Assembly: GCA_902489275.1 (NCBI GenBank)
Contig: CABTZK010000007.1
Coordinates: 23,898 to 87,897, forward strand
Length of the DNA stretch: 64,000 nucleotides
Source of the DNA: an uncultured Porphyromonadaceae bacterium
GTDB taxonomy: Bacteria; Bacteroidota; Bacteroidia; Bacteroidales; Muribaculaceae
Direction: 5' to 3'
Shown: positions 43,378-52,630 of the stretch, piece after piece
Numbering within the stretch: position 1 is the first letter of the stretch
Layout of the letters: each line of letters opens with the position of its first letter
Position numbers and translations under genes: made by a program
The notes under the pieces: model-generated
What the model was told of the DNA's origin: nothing
The model's input: only the letters and a program-made list of their open reading frames with translations
The model's database searches: none

Positions 43378-43956
43378 ATGGGAAATCTCAATTTCGTCCA
43401 AATTCTCAGTACCACATTGGTGCTGCTGGGTATCATCGACATCGTTGGCTCGATCCCCATTATCATGCAACTCAGGTCCAAAGGCCGCTCGGTGAACGCC
43501 TTCAAGGCCACGCTCTACTCGGCGCTGCTGATGCTGGCTTTCTACTACGGCGGCTACTGGATACTGGCCTTGTTTAACTGCAACATTCAATCCTTTGCGA
43601 CGGCAGGCGGATTCCTGATGTTCCTGATGGCCCTGGAGATGATACTCGACGTTGAGATTTTCAAGAACAACGGGCCTGAGAAAGGCGCGACACTTGTTCC
43701 CCTGGTTTTCCCGCTCATTGCCGGCGCCGGCGTTCTGACCACCCTGATTTCGCTCAAGGCCATGTACAGCGAGATCAATATCCTCACTGGTCTTGCCCTC
43801 AATATGGTGTGGGTCTACGCCGTGGTGCGGTCAACGGATAAAATCCAAAAATTCCTGGGCGAGGGAGGCATCTATTTCATGCGCAAATTCTTTGGAATCA
43901 TCTTGCTTGCCATGTCGGTCAAGATGATGAGCGAGAACCTTGTTCAACTTTTATAA
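43378..43956 (+). CDS. MarC-family integral membrane protein
   Basis: 192 residues, about six TM helices, with the MarC/UPF0056 pattern (LLGIIDIVGSIPIIMQL; GGFLMFLMALEMILDVE; PLVFPLIAGAGVLTTLISL). The function of the family is not settled; related NAAT members were reported as amino-acid transporters. It lies after a terminator hairpin and before the AspT-like transporter, so it may have its own weak promoter or depend on readthrough. Confidence 0.9.
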   Translation: MGNLNFVQILSTTLVLLGIIDIVGSIPIIMQLRSKGRSVNAFKATLYSALLMLAFYYGGYWILALFNCNIQSFATAGGFLMFLMALEMILDVEIFKNNGPEKGATLVPLVFPLIAGAGVLTTLISLKAMYSEINILTGLALNMVWVYAVVRSTDKIQKFLGEGGIYFMRKFFGIILLAMSVKMMSENLVQLL

Positions 43957-44044
43957 AGTCATTAGGACGAATCAGTAGACGCTGGCTCACTCAGCCATGC
44001 GCCACAGGCCGCAGGCCGCTAAGTTTTAAAAAAAACGCGATATT

Positions 44045-45727
44045 ATGGATTGGTTTCTTGACCTCATTACTGGAAACAGTGTGGCACATGCTATTTTCAT
44101 CTATTCCATTGTCATTGCCGCCGGCGTGATATTAGGAAAAATCAAGTTCTTCGGCATTTCGCTGGGGGCGACCTTTGTGCTCTTTGCCGGCATTCTGGCC
44201 GGGCATTTTGAAGCAGCCGTCGATCTCAACACCCTCAAGTTTGTCCAGGAGTTTGGCCTCATTTTATTCATCTTCTCGATTGGCCTGCAAGTGGGTCCGT
44301 CGTTCTTCTCATCATTTAAAGAGGGCGGCTTGCTGCTCAATGGCTTGGCCTTGGGCATCGTGGGGCTTAACATTGCGGTGGCGATGTGCATCTATTTCGT
44401 CGTTGGCGACGTGAGAGTCAACGAATTGGTGGGCATTCTCTCGGGAGCAGTGACCAACACGCCAGGCCTCGGAGCGGCTCAGCAAACGCTCATCGAGACT
44501 CAAGGCTCCGAGGCGGCACTGCCGCTCAACGAGTCGATGTCGATGGGCTACGCGGCCGCCTACCCGCTGGGTGTCGTGGGCATCATCCTCTCGATGGTGC
44601 TCGTCAAGGCTATCTTCAAGATCAAGACCGAGGCAGAGTCAAAAGAGGTTGAGGACGACAAGACCCACAGTTTGCTGGAGCCTCACGTGGTGACCTACAA
44701 GGTGACCAACCAGCTCATCTTCAACCACACGATCGAGCAGTTGCACGACATCATTGACCGCAACTTTGTCATCTCGCGCGTGAGGAAGCACAGCACCGAC
44801 GAGATTGTCATCCCCAAGGCCGATACCCTCATCGAGTCCAGCGACCTGCTGCGCATCGTGGCGAGCGTGCAAGATGTAGAGGTATTTGATGCCTTGATCG
44901 GCCCGCAAGTCGAGAGCGAATGGACAGCAGACAGCACCCCCGTGGTCTCGCGCCGCATCCTGGTGACCAACAGCGACTACAGCGGGAAGAAAATCGGCCA
45001 GCTGCGCATGCGCAAAGGCTATGGCCTGAACGCCACTCGGGTGAACCGCGCGGGCATTGACCTGCTGGCCAGCGCCAACTTGAGTTTGCAAGTGGGCGAC
45101 CGCATCACCGTGGTCGGGGAACTCGACGACATCGACCGCTTAGCCTCCCGGTTAGGCAACTCCATGAAGCGCCTGGAGCAACCCAACATCTTCACGATCT
45201 TCATCGGCATCACCCTGGGAATTCTCGTGGGCCTGCTGCCCATCAGCCTGCCCGGCATGAGCGTGCCCATGAAATTAGGCTTGGCTGGCGGGCCACTCGT
45301 CGTGGCCATCTGCCTGGGCAAGTGGGGCTACAAAATCAAAATTGTGACCTACACCTCGTCGAGCGCCAACCTGATGCTGCGCGAGCTGGGCATTTGCCTT
45401 TTCCTGGCAAGCGTGGGGCTGGCGGCCGGCGACAACTTCGCCTCAACGGTATTTAATGCCACAGGCGCGCGCTGGGTACTTTACGGGTTCATGATGACCT
45501 TTATCCCGCTCATGATTATCGCCCCGCTGGCCCGCGGCAAGTTCAAGATGAACTACTGCACCATCATGGGACTGGTCTCGGGCGCGACAACCGACCCTCC
45601 AGCGCTGGCCTACGCCAACAAGGTAGCCAATAACGACGCTCCAGCGGTAGCCTACTCAACGGTCTATCCACTCACCATGTTCATGCGTGTGATTACCGCC
45701 CAAGCGCTCATTCTGCTCCTGGCTTGA
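44045..45727 (+). CDS. AspT/YidE-family transporter with TrkA-C domains
   Basis: 560 residues: about five TM helices, two RCK/TrkA-C regulatory domains (about 205-285 and 295-375; the second ends VGDRITVVGELDDIDRL), then about five more TM helices. Repeated family motifs are VTNTPGLGAAQQTLIE and GATTDPPALAYANKV. The best-studied member, AspT, exchanges aspartate for alanine; substrates of the YidE/YbjL branch are unknown. No link to cobalamin is evident beyond position. Confidence 0.9.
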   Translation: MDWFLDLITGNSVAHAIFIYSIVIAAGVILGKIKFFGISLGATFVLFAGILAGHFEAAVDLNTLKFVQEFGLILFIFSIGLQVGPSFFSSFKEGGLLLNGLALGIVGLNIAVAMCIYFVVGDVRVNELVGILSGAVTNTPGLGAAQQTLIETQGSEAALPLNESMSMGYAAAYPLGVVGIILSMVLVKAIFKIKTEAESKEVEDDKTHSLLEPHVVTYKVTNQLIFNHTIEQLHDIIDRNFVISRVRKHSTDEIVIPKADTLIESSDLLRIVASVQDVEVFDALIGPQVESEWTADSTPVVSRRILVTNSDYSGKKIGQLRMRKGYGLNATRVNRAGIDLLASANLSLQVGDRITVVGELDDIDRLASRLGNSMKRLEQPNIFTIFIGITLGILVGLLPISLPGMSVPMKLGLAGGPLVVAICLGKWGYKIKIVTYTSSSANLMLRELGICLFLASVGLAAGDNFASTVFNATGARWVLYGFMMTFIPLMIIAPLARGKFKMNYCTIMGLVSGATTDPPALAYANKVANNDAPAVAYSTVYPLTMFMRVITAQALILLLA

Positions 45728-45780
45728 AGCTGTGAGCTTGGACGCTTCCATCATCATTTTACCTATAAACGATTTTGAAA

Positions 45781-46305
45781 ATGAAAGAGAAAGAGAAAGC
45801 CTACGTCAGGATTTACACGGGTAACGGACAAGGCAAGACCTCGGCAGCATTTGGCATCCTCGTGAGGGCGCTCTGCGCTGGCAAGGTGGCCTATGTGGGG
45901 CAGTTCATCAAAGACGAGCTCTACAACGAGACCAACATCACCCACTTCTGCAAGCATGTCGTGATTGAGCAACTGGGCACAGGCTGCTTCCTGGAGCGCA
46001 AGCCCAACTTGCTCGACAAGGAGGCCGCCCAGGCCGCTCTGGCACACTGCGCCGAATTGATGGCCAGCGGCATCTACGACCTGGTCATCCTCGACGAGCT
46101 CACCATTGCGATTTTCTACAAGCTGCTCACGGTCGAGGAGGTCATAGAGGCGATCAAGAAACGCTGCGAGACCACCGAGGTGGTCATTACCGGGCGCTAT
46201 GCGCCCCAAGCGTTAATCGACATGGCCGACTTGGTGAGCGACCTGCATGAGGTGAAGCACTACTACCAGCAGGGGGTACTCTCCCGCGACGGTTTCGACC
46301 ATTAG
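45781..46305 (+). CDS. cobO: Cob(I)alamin/corrinoid adenosyltransferase
   Basis: A 174-residue BtuR/CobA/CobO-type enzyme that transfers adenosine from ATP to reduced corrinoid, making the active coenzyme form. The P-loop is IYTGNGQGKTSAAFG; the family acidic motif is LVILDELTIAIFY, and VVITGRYAPQALIDMADLVS completes the signature. The ATG at 45781 is chosen; a TTG two codons earlier is unlikely. It lies between the two riboswitches, closing the first half of the B12 locus. Confidence 0.94.
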   Translation: MKEKEKAYVRIYTGNGQGKTSAAFGILVRALCAGKVAYVGQFIKDELYNETNITHFCKHVVIEQLGTGCFLERKPNLLDKEAAQAALAHCAELMASGIYDLVILDELTIAIFYKLLTVEEVIEAIKKRCETTEVVITGRYAPQALIDMADLVSDLHEVKHYYQQGVLSRDGFDH

Positions 46306-46467
46306 GCCGGCGCCGTGCCCACCACGCCAGCGACCCATACATTTTCTTCCTATATACCTATTAATGTATCTGCATTAATTACTGTGAGTTTTTAACTAGC
46401 TGTTATTTATTGATTAGGGTTTGTTAAGGAAAAACATAAGGTTCATGATTTTGAAATTTTATGGGGG

Positions 46468-46500
46468 AAAGGTATCGCGCTGTGAAGTGCGGTACCTTTT
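46468..46500. terminator. Intrinsic terminator before riboswitch 2
   Basis: AAAGGTATCGC (46468-46478) pairs with GCGGTACCTTT (46488-46498), with a T run after it, separating cobO from the second riboswitch. The rest of 46306-46569 holds no gene that I can see. Confidence 0.65.
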
Positions 46501-46569
46501 CTTGAATTTTCCCTTGCGGCCATCGGTTTATTTTTCCACGCCCATGAGTCGATATTAAAAAAAGAGTTG

Positions 46570-46577
46570 TATCTTTG
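46570..46577 (+). promoter_or_regulatory. -7 box TATCTTTG of the second B12 riboswitch
   Basis: Same position relative to the aptamer as in the first copy. Confidence 0.55.
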
Positions 46578-46588
46578 CAAAAGAAATA

Positions 46589-46877
46589 GCACGAGGTTCT
46601 TCCCCGTAATAGGGAGGATGAAAAGGGAATCAGGTGAGAATCCTGAGCAGTACCCGCTGCTGTAAGCCCCCGCCACCGCTTCGTTTCACCTTGCAAGCCA
46701 CTGGCCGCAATCGACGCTCCAAGTCAACTACATCATGGTCGGGAAGGCGTGAAACCGAAAAGGGGGCAAGTCAGAAGACCTGCCTTGCGCTGTGCCTTGC
46801 AAGAGAATAGCAGTCCACGCGGCACTTGGACCAAGAGGCAGCAACAAAATGATGTGGTCGCGAGAACCCGCTTTTTT
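46589..46877 (+). promoter_or_regulatory. Cobalamin riboswitch 2
   Basis: Nearly the same sequence as riboswitch 1 from the promoter-proximal ACGAGGTTC to the platform. It has GGGAATCAGGTGAGAATCC, CAGTACCCGCTGCTGTAA, GCCACTGG, GGGAAGGC and the B12 box (to 46784). The complementary pair ACTACATCAT (46727-46736) and ATGATGTGGT (46849-46858) is retained, followed by a T6 run at 46872-46877. It governs the DUF4465 protein and probably the BtuB-BtuG operon. Confidence 0.93.
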
Positions 46878-46933
46878 CATTTTGCAAGGATCATGAGCAT
46901 TCTATAGTGTTCAATTTTTAAAATATTGGTCAA

Positions 46934-47953
46934 ATGAAAAAAAGTTTACTTCTCCTTGCCGCACTGGCGGCAACCGCTTGCATGCAAGCACAAAACGATT
47001 ACGAGTTGCGCACCCTCACCTTTGAGGACAGCGATGTGAAAGAGGGATTCACCAACCTCTCGGAGGCCGAGAACTGGAGCGGCCTGATTGACAGTGTTCA
47101 ATATGGCGGCCACATGCTCTACTGGAACGGTTCGGGCAGCAACGAGCAGTACTATGCCTGGTACGATGGCGGAAACACCAACCTCCACAACGAGTTGAGC
47201 CAGGGTTATGGCACCTACTGCTACTGGTCAGGCGGGCACGCTATCTCCAACTACGGCTCCGGCGAGGCAGCCACTTATGGCGATTACCTTCATCAGCTCA
47301 CCGTCTACAAGGCTGGGGTCGAGGGTATTGCACGCGAGGGTTGCGGACACAACGGCTCCAATAACTTTGCCATGCACTTTGGCTATGCCGACAATTCGGG
47401 CTACGGCTTGGGCGAGGACGCGCTGCCCACGCTCGTTTTTGCCGACGGCGTGGCGCGCGTGATTGACCACATGTACATCACCAACTCATGCTATGCCATC
47501 AACTGCTACATCGACGGCAACAGTCTCACAGCCAAAATAGGCCCTGACGACTGGGTGAAAGTGGTGGCCACTGGCTACGATGCCAACGGGGAAAAGGTTG
47601 CCCAGCCTGCCGAGATCTACCTGTGCAACGGCCCCGATAACATCGTGAAGGACTGGACCAAATTCGACCTATCGGCCCTGGGTTCTGTGACGAAAGTCTC
47701 TTTTAACATCATGGGCAGCAGCAACAATGGCTATGGTTTCTCGCAACCCGCCTATTTTGCCTACGACGACGTGGCCGTGCGCTTCCCCAGCGAGACCCCG
47801 ACCGCTGTGGACGACGTGACCGCCAAGACCGTTGCCCGTGTTCAATATGTGAGCCTGCAAGGGCAGGTGAGCAACCGGCCATTCGACGGCGTGAACGTGA
47901 AGGTCACGACCTACACCGATGGCACCCAAACCACCAGCAAAATCGCAAAATAA
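46934..47953 (+). CDS. DUF4465-like secreted protein of the B12 locus
   Basis: 339 residues. It has a signal peptide (MKKSLLLLAALAATACMQA; a Cys is present but the lipobox is imperfect), then a DUF4465-like domain: LTFEDSDVKEGFTNLSEAENW, ... YCYWSGGHAISNYGSGEAATYGDYLHQL, ... FAMHFGYADNSG, ending FAYDDVAVRF. The last ~45 residues (VQYVSLQGQVSNRPFDGVNV ... TYTDG) are the same tail as in the 42047 protein. DUF4465 proteins recur beside B12 riboswitches in Bacteroidetes, so a role in surface cobalamin capture is likely but unproven. Confidence 0.85.
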   Translation: MKKSLLLLAALAATACMQAQNDYELRTLTFEDSDVKEGFTNLSEAENWSGLIDSVQYGGHMLYWNGSGSNEQYYAWYDGGNTNLHNELSQGYGTYCYWSGGHAISNYGSGEAATYGDYLHQLTVYKAGVEGIAREGCGHNGSNNFAMHFGYADNSGYGLGEDALPTLVFADGVARVIDHMYITNSCYAINCYIDGNSLTAKIGPDDWVKVVATGYDANGEKVAQPAEIYLCNGPDNIVKDWTKFDLSALGSVTKVSFNIMGSSNNGYGFSQPAYFAYDDVAVRFPSETPTAVDDVTAKTVARVQYVSLQGQVSNRPFDGVNVKVTTYTDGTQTTSKIAK

Positions 47954-47970
47954 AACGCAGGCCAGCACAC

Positions 47971-48012
47971 CCTGAAAGGAACTGCTCTCGGAAATGCGCG
48001 GCTCCTTTCAGG
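47971..48012 (+). terminator. Hairpin between DUF4465 and btuB genes
   Basis: CCTGAAAGGA pairs perfectly with TCCTTTCAGG across a 22-nt loop. There is no T run, so it may attenuate rather than stop transcription into btuB. Confidence 0.45.
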
Positions 48013-48059
48013 GCAAGTGCTAAAAATCACTTGCCAACATGCCATTCAGAACAGCAATC

Positions 48060-50111
48060 ATGAAACGCATCTATTTGATCTTGACTTGTGCACTGCTGTG
48101 CACAACACCAGCCTGGGCGCAAACCGAGCACACCAAGGCAGGGCGGCTCGACTCCATGCAGCACCTCTCCAACGTCACTGTCTACGCCCAAAAGCCCTAC
48201 CAGGAAGTCATTCCCGCCCAAACGCTCAACGGCAAGCGCTTAGAGCGCCTCAACAGCAACAGCGTGGCCGATGCCATCCGCTATTTTGCTGGCGTGCAAC
48301 TCAAGGACTACGGCGGCGTGGGAGGCGTGAAAACCGTCGACATCCGCTCAATGGGCACCAACCACATGGGCGTGTTCTATGATGGCATCCAGTTAGGCAA
48401 CGCGCAAAACGGCCAAATCGACTTGGGCAAGTTCTCGCTCGACAACATTGAGTCAATCACCCTCTACAACGGCCAGAAAAGCGAGATCTTCCAGCCCGCC
48501 CGCGACTTCGGCTCGGCAGGAACCATCTACATCCGCACCCGCCAGCCGAGGTTCAGCAAGGGCAAGCGCGACAACCTCAACGTGACCTTCCGCACGGGCT
48601 CCTTTGGCTTGGCCAACCCCAGCGTGCGCTGGGAACACCAGTTCAGCAAGCAACTGAGCGCCACGTTCAACACCGAGTACACCTACGCCACGGGGCAGTA
48701 CCACTTCCGCTCCCGCAAGGTGTTTAGCGACGGGACGGTGGCCTGGGACACCACGGCCGTGCGCAAAAATGGCGACGTGAAAGCCTTGCGCCTGGAAACA
48801 GCTATCTTCGGCTTGATGAGCCAAGGCCGCTGGAACGCCAAGCTCTACTACTACGACAGCGAGCGCGGCATCCCGGGCGCGATTGTCAACAACGTGTGGA
48901 AAAACTCGCAGCGCCAGTGGGACCAGAACTTTTTTGCCCAAGGCACTTGGCAAAAGAAATTCAGCAATTTCTACGAGTTCATGGCCAATGCCAAGTATGC
49001 CCATGACTACATGCGCTATCTCAACCCCGACACCACCCTCATGTACTTGAACAACAAGTTCTGGCAGGACGAGATTTACCTCTCGGTGGCGCAGAAGTTC
49101 ACCCCGGTGAAGAATTGGGACATTAGCCTCTCGACCGACTACAAGTGGAACACCCTCGACGCTACGCTCGTCAATTTTGCCGATCCCACACGCCACACCG
49201 CGCTCACTGCCCTGGCCACGGCCTACACGATTCATCACCTCAAGGGCGAGGCCTCCTTGCTCTACACCATGGTGAACGACCGCTACAGCGCCAAAAATGA
49301 TGGTACTGTCGTGAAAAAGCACAGCAAGTACCTCCACAGGCTCACCCCGGCGGTGTTTTTCAACTATCAGCCCCTCGACATTCCCGACTATCAGGTGCGC
49401 GCCTACTTCAAGCGCATCTTCCGCATGCCCACGTTCAACGACTTGTATTACACCGACATTGGCAATGTGGCCCTGAAGCCCGAGTACGTCAACCAGTTCA
49501 ACATTGGCTTGGTGTGGCAACACCTTAAGGAAGAGGGCTTTGCCCGCGGCTTGAAACTCACCGTCGATGGCTACTACAACCATGTGACCGACAAGATTAT
49601 CGCTGTGCCCAAGGGTACGGGGCAATACCGCTGGATGATGATGAACATTGGCAAGGTGAAAATCCGTGGGGTCGATGTCACGGGCATGGCGCAACTGGCG
49701 CTGCCAGCCGAGCTGATGCTCGATGTCAACCTCACCTATACTTACCAAAAGGCACAGGACTACACGCATCCCGACGACTACGGCGATGGCGGCACCTACA
49801 AAGGCCAAATTGCCTATATCCCGTGGCACAGCGGCAGTGCAACGGCTCACTTGGGCTGGCGAGCCTGGGACTTGAACTACAGCTTCATCTACACGGGCGA
49901 GCGCTACCACAACAGCGCCAACATCCTGGCCAACCATGAGGAACCATGGTACACCAGCGATTTGAGCGCAAGCTATCAGTTCAGGCTCAACAACCTGCAT
50001 TTCAAGGTTACTGGCGAGGTCAATAACTTGTTCAATCAACAATATGATGTGATCCTCAACTATCCTATGCCAGGCCGCAATTATAAATTAGTACTTAAAT
50101 TCGACATCTGA
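48060..50111 (+). CDS. btuB: BtuB TonB-dependent cobalamin receptor
   Basis: 683 residues: signal peptide (MKRIYLILTCALLCTTPAWA), plug domain (SVADAIRYFAGVQLKDYGGVGG; VDIRSMGTNHMGVFYDGIQL; ITLYNGQKSEIFQPARDFGS) and a C-terminal beta-barrel ending in an aromatic-rich strand (GRNYKLVLKFDI). It imports corrinoids over the outer membrane using TonB energy. Its stop overlaps the next ATG by 1 nt (TGATGA), so btuB and btuG are coupled. The ATG at 48060 is chosen as the start of the signal peptide. Confidence 0.93.
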   Translation: MKRIYLILTCALLCTTPAWAQTEHTKAGRLDSMQHLSNVTVYAQKPYQEVIPAQTLNGKRLERLNSNSVADAIRYFAGVQLKDYGGVGGVKTVDIRSMGTNHMGVFYDGIQLGNAQNGQIDLGKFSLDNIESITLYNGQKSEIFQPARDFGSAGTIYIRTRQPRFSKGKRDNLNVTFRTGSFGLANPSVRWEHQFSKQLSATFNTEYTYATGQYHFRSRKVFSDGTVAWDTTAVRKNGDVKALRLETAIFGLMSQGRWNAKLYYYDSERGIPGAIVNNVWKNSQRQWDQNFFAQGTWQKKFSNFYEFMANAKYAHDYMRYLNPDTTLMYLNNKFWQDEIYLSVAQKFTPVKNWDISLSTDYKWNTLDATLVNFADPTRHTALTALATAYTIHHLKGEASLLYTMVNDRYSAKNDGTVVKKHSKYLHRLTPAVFFNYQPLDIPDYQVRAYFKRIFRMPTFNDLYYTDIGNVALKPEYVNQFNIGLVWQHLKEEGFARGLKLTVDGYYNHVTDKIIAVPKGTGQYRWMMMNIGKVKIRGVDVTGMAQLALPAELMLDVNLTYTYQKAQDYTHPDDYGDGGTYKGQIAYIPWHSGSATAHLGWRAWDLNYSFIYTGERYHNSANILANHEEPWYTSDLSASYQFRLNNLHFKVTGEVNNLFNQQYDVILNYPMPGRNYKLVLKFDI

Positions 50112-51256
50112 TGAGAAAAGCATTGTATCTATTAATTTTGGTCTCAGTGATGACCTCATGCCGAGATGACGAGGCAATTTTCATTCCTGAACATGTGCAC
50201 ATCTCACATCCGGAATATACCGAGATAGAGGGTCTTTACCTGCTCAACGAGGGTAACATGGGCTCAAATAAGGCTACGCTCGACTACTATGACTATTCAA
50301 CAGGAGAGTTCATCCGTAATATTTTTGCATTTGCTAATCCCAATGTCCCAAAGGAAATGGGGGATGTTGGCAATGACTTGGGAATATACGGCAGCAATCT
50401 CTATTGTGTAATTAACTGTAGCAACAAAATTGATGTGCTTGACAAGCATACTTGTGTCAAAAAAGCCCAAATTAACATTCCCAACTGTCGCTTTATCAAG
50501 TTTCATGGTGGCTACGCTTATGTTTCGAGCTATGCTGGTCCAGTCGAGCTTAATCCCAACTACGAGCAGCGAGGCTATGTGGCCAAAGTAGACACAACAA
50601 CGATGCAAGTAGTTGAGACTTGCATCGTAGGCTTCCAGCCCGACGAGTTGGAGATTGTCGACGACAAGATTTATGTGGCCAATTCGGGCGGCTACATGTT
50701 TCCTAACTATGAGAGTACGGTTTCGGTGATTGACATTCCCACTTTTAAAGAAATAGAGAGAATCCCCATTGCTATCAACCTGGAGTGGTGCAAGGCCGAC
50801 AAGCGTGGTGTGCTGTGGGTCAATTCCCGTGGTGACTATTACACTAAGAATAGCATGCTCTATGCCTACGACACTCGCAAGCACGAGTTAATCGATTCTA
50901 TTGACGTGCGTGTGAGCAATATGTGGATGGATGGAGACTCGCTCTATATCGTTTCTACAGAGTGGAGCTATATCACAATGAGCAACACAATCTCCAATTC
51001 CATTGTCAATACCAAGACGAGGCAGGTGGTGAGCACTAATTTCATCACCGATGGTACCGATAAACTCATACAGATTCCTTATGGTATATGCGTGAACCCA
51101 TTCACTAAGGATATTTACGTGAGCGATGCCCGCGATTACGTGTCTCCTGGTCGCCTCTACTGCTTTAGCCCCGATGGCAAAAAAAAGTGGGTCGTGCGCA
51201 CGGGTGACATCCCAGGACACTTTTGTTTCTTGGGCAACAACATCAATGAACAATAA
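50111..51256 (+). CDS. btuG: BtuG-type surface cobalamin-binding lipoprotein
   Basis: 381 residues: lipoprotein signal (MRKALYLLILVSVMTSC) and a seven-bladed DUF5074/YncE-like propeller (GLYLLNEGNMGSNKATLDYYD ... VVETCIVGFQPDELEIVDDKIYVANSGG ... GICVNPFTKDIYVSDARDY). BtuG binds B12 with very high affinity at the cell surface and caps BtuB. The gene immediately follows btuB with a 1-nt overlap, the canonical arrangement. It is visibly more AT-rich than its neighbours. Confidence 0.93.
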   Translation: MRKALYLLILVSVMTSCRDDEAIFIPEHVHISHPEYTEIEGLYLLNEGNMGSNKATLDYYDYSTGEFIRNIFAFANPNVPKEMGDVGNDLGIYGSNLYCVINCSNKIDVLDKHTCVKKAQINIPNCRFIKFHGGYAYVSSYAGPVELNPNYEQRGYVAKVDTTTMQVVETCIVGFQPDELEIVDDKIYVANSGGYMFPNYESTVSVIDIPTFKEIERIPIAINLEWCKADKRGVLWVNSRGDYYTKNSMLYAYDTRKHELIDSIDVRVSNMWMDGDSLYIVSTEWSYITMSNTISNSIVNTKTRQVVSTNFITDGTDKLIQIPYGICVNPFTKDIYVSDARDYVSPGRLYCFSPDGKKKWVVRTGDIPGHFCFLGNNINEQ

Positions 51257-51274
51257 TCTTTAAAAAACATCAAT

Positions 51275-52513
51275 ATGAAAACAAAACTTTCCATTTTTCT
51301 GTTAGGCATAACTTTGTTTGGAGTTTTTGCTATCGGGCATGCCGAAACTAACCATTATCCCTGGCTTACCCGAGTCTATGACTACAATCCAGCCCCAGGG
51401 CAGTTCATCAACACGTTACCTGCCTATGAGGTGGGTGAGCCTAAAGACAGCGTGATTGATCGTTGCAGGCAAAACATTTGTGGCCACATCGACACCATTG
51501 TCACAACCTTTCATGGGGAAACTCACACACGCATTGACACCGTGTGGAGTGAAAGCATGATTTCCTTGGGCGGCTATGGCGGCAGCGTGATTGTGGGATT
51601 TGACCACCCTGTGGTGAATCAGCACACCTATGACTTTGAAATCTTAGGCAATGCATTCGTGGCCGCCAGAGAGTCGAAAGGCGGCAGCTGTGAGCCTGGC
51701 ATTGTGATGGTGAGCCGTGACGTGAACGGCAACGGGCTGCCTGATGACCCATGGTATGAACTTGCTGGCAGCGAATACCATAAACCCAAAACCCAGCACA
51801 ACTACGAGATTACCTACTATCGCCCCGACGAGAACAAGACGCCGGAGGGCTCGGGGTATTTGAATGACACGACTTACATTCGCTGGACGAGCAACGACTG
51901 CCTGAACCCCGACAGCACAAGTGGCTACATGGCCAAGAACGTTTTCCATTCCCAATCCTACTGGCCACAGTGGGAGACGGGCGAAACGCTCACGTTCAAG
52001 GGCACAAAACTGCCTTGCAACGCTGTTGATTTAGGCAACAATGGCGGCAATTCCTATTTTGTGCAGTATTTCTTCGACTGGGGCTATGTCGATAACCTGC
52101 CCAACGAGCCTACGCACGCCTCGGCGGGCGATGACTACAACAACGAGCACCTCTACAACCCCGGCTTCAAGCTGGACTGGGCAGTAGACCAGAATGGCAA
52201 TCCCGTGTACCTGCCACAAATTGATTTCATCAAAATCTACACGGCCGAGAACCAGTATTGCGGCTGGTTGGGCGAAACTTCTACCGAAGTGGCTGGCGGC
52301 ATCGACTTCCACCCCGAGGCCACCGTGGTCGAGGTGCGTGGCGATGTGAATGGCGACGGCTCGCTCGACGTGAGCGATGTGACTTGCTTGACCAATATCA
52401 TCTTGCACAACAGCACCGCCCCCTACAACCCCTTTGAAGCCGACGCCAACGGCGACGGAATCACCAATGTGAGCGATGTCACAGAATTGATTAACCTGAT
52501 TCTTGGCAATTGA
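51275..52513 (+). CDS. Surface protein with dockerin-like C-terminus
   Basis: 412 residues. It has a signal peptide (MKTKLSIFLLGITLFGVFAIGHA), a domain found in Bacteroidetes cell-surface proteins near btuB (YDFEILGNAFVAARESKGG; GIVMVSRDVNGNGLPDDPWYEL; FIKIYTAENQYCGWLGE), and at about 355-412 two EF-hand-like calcium loops typical of dockerin type I: GDVNGDGSLDVSDVTCLTNI and DANGDGITNVSDVTELINL. It starts 18 nt after btuG, so it belongs to that operon. A dockerin would normally bind a cohesin; none is in the window. Confidence 0.85.
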   Translation: MKTKLSIFLLGITLFGVFAIGHAETNHYPWLTRVYDYNPAPGQFINTLPAYEVGEPKDSVIDRCRQNICGHIDTIVTTFHGETHTRIDTVWSESMISLGGYGGSVIVGFDHPVVNQHTYDFEILGNAFVAARESKGGSCEPGIVMVSRDVNGNGLPDDPWYELAGSEYHKPKTQHNYEITYYRPDENKTPEGSGYLNDTTYIRWTSNDCLNPDSTSGYMAKNVFHSQSYWPQWETGETLTFKGTKLPCNAVDLGNNGGNSYFVQYFFDWGYVDNLPNEPTHASAGDDYNNEHLYNPGFKLDWAVDQNGNPVYLPQIDFIKIYTAENQYCGWLGETSTEVAGGIDFHPEATVVEVRGDVNGDGSLDVSDVTCLTNIILHNSTAPYNPFEADANGDGITNVSDVTELINLILGN

Positions 52514-52530
52514 AAAAAACGCGTGGGCAT

Positions 52531-52587
52531 GAGGGGAGTTCAAGGATGAGAAGCCTTTGTGATCTTCATTGGCGAGCTCCTCTTTTT
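52531..52587 (+). terminator. Terminator after the dockerin-like protein gene
   Basis: GAGGGGAGTTC pairs with GAGCTCCTC (one bulge), followed by TTTTTCCC. Confidence 0.5.
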
Positions 52588-52630
52588 CCCTTTGACTGAC
52601 GAGCAGTGATAAGTTCTTACAATAAAAAAA

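Noticed and set aside
48453..50042. Long minus-strand open frame opposite btuB
   Set aside because: Antisense artefact of codon bias; btuB on the plus strand has full receptor features.
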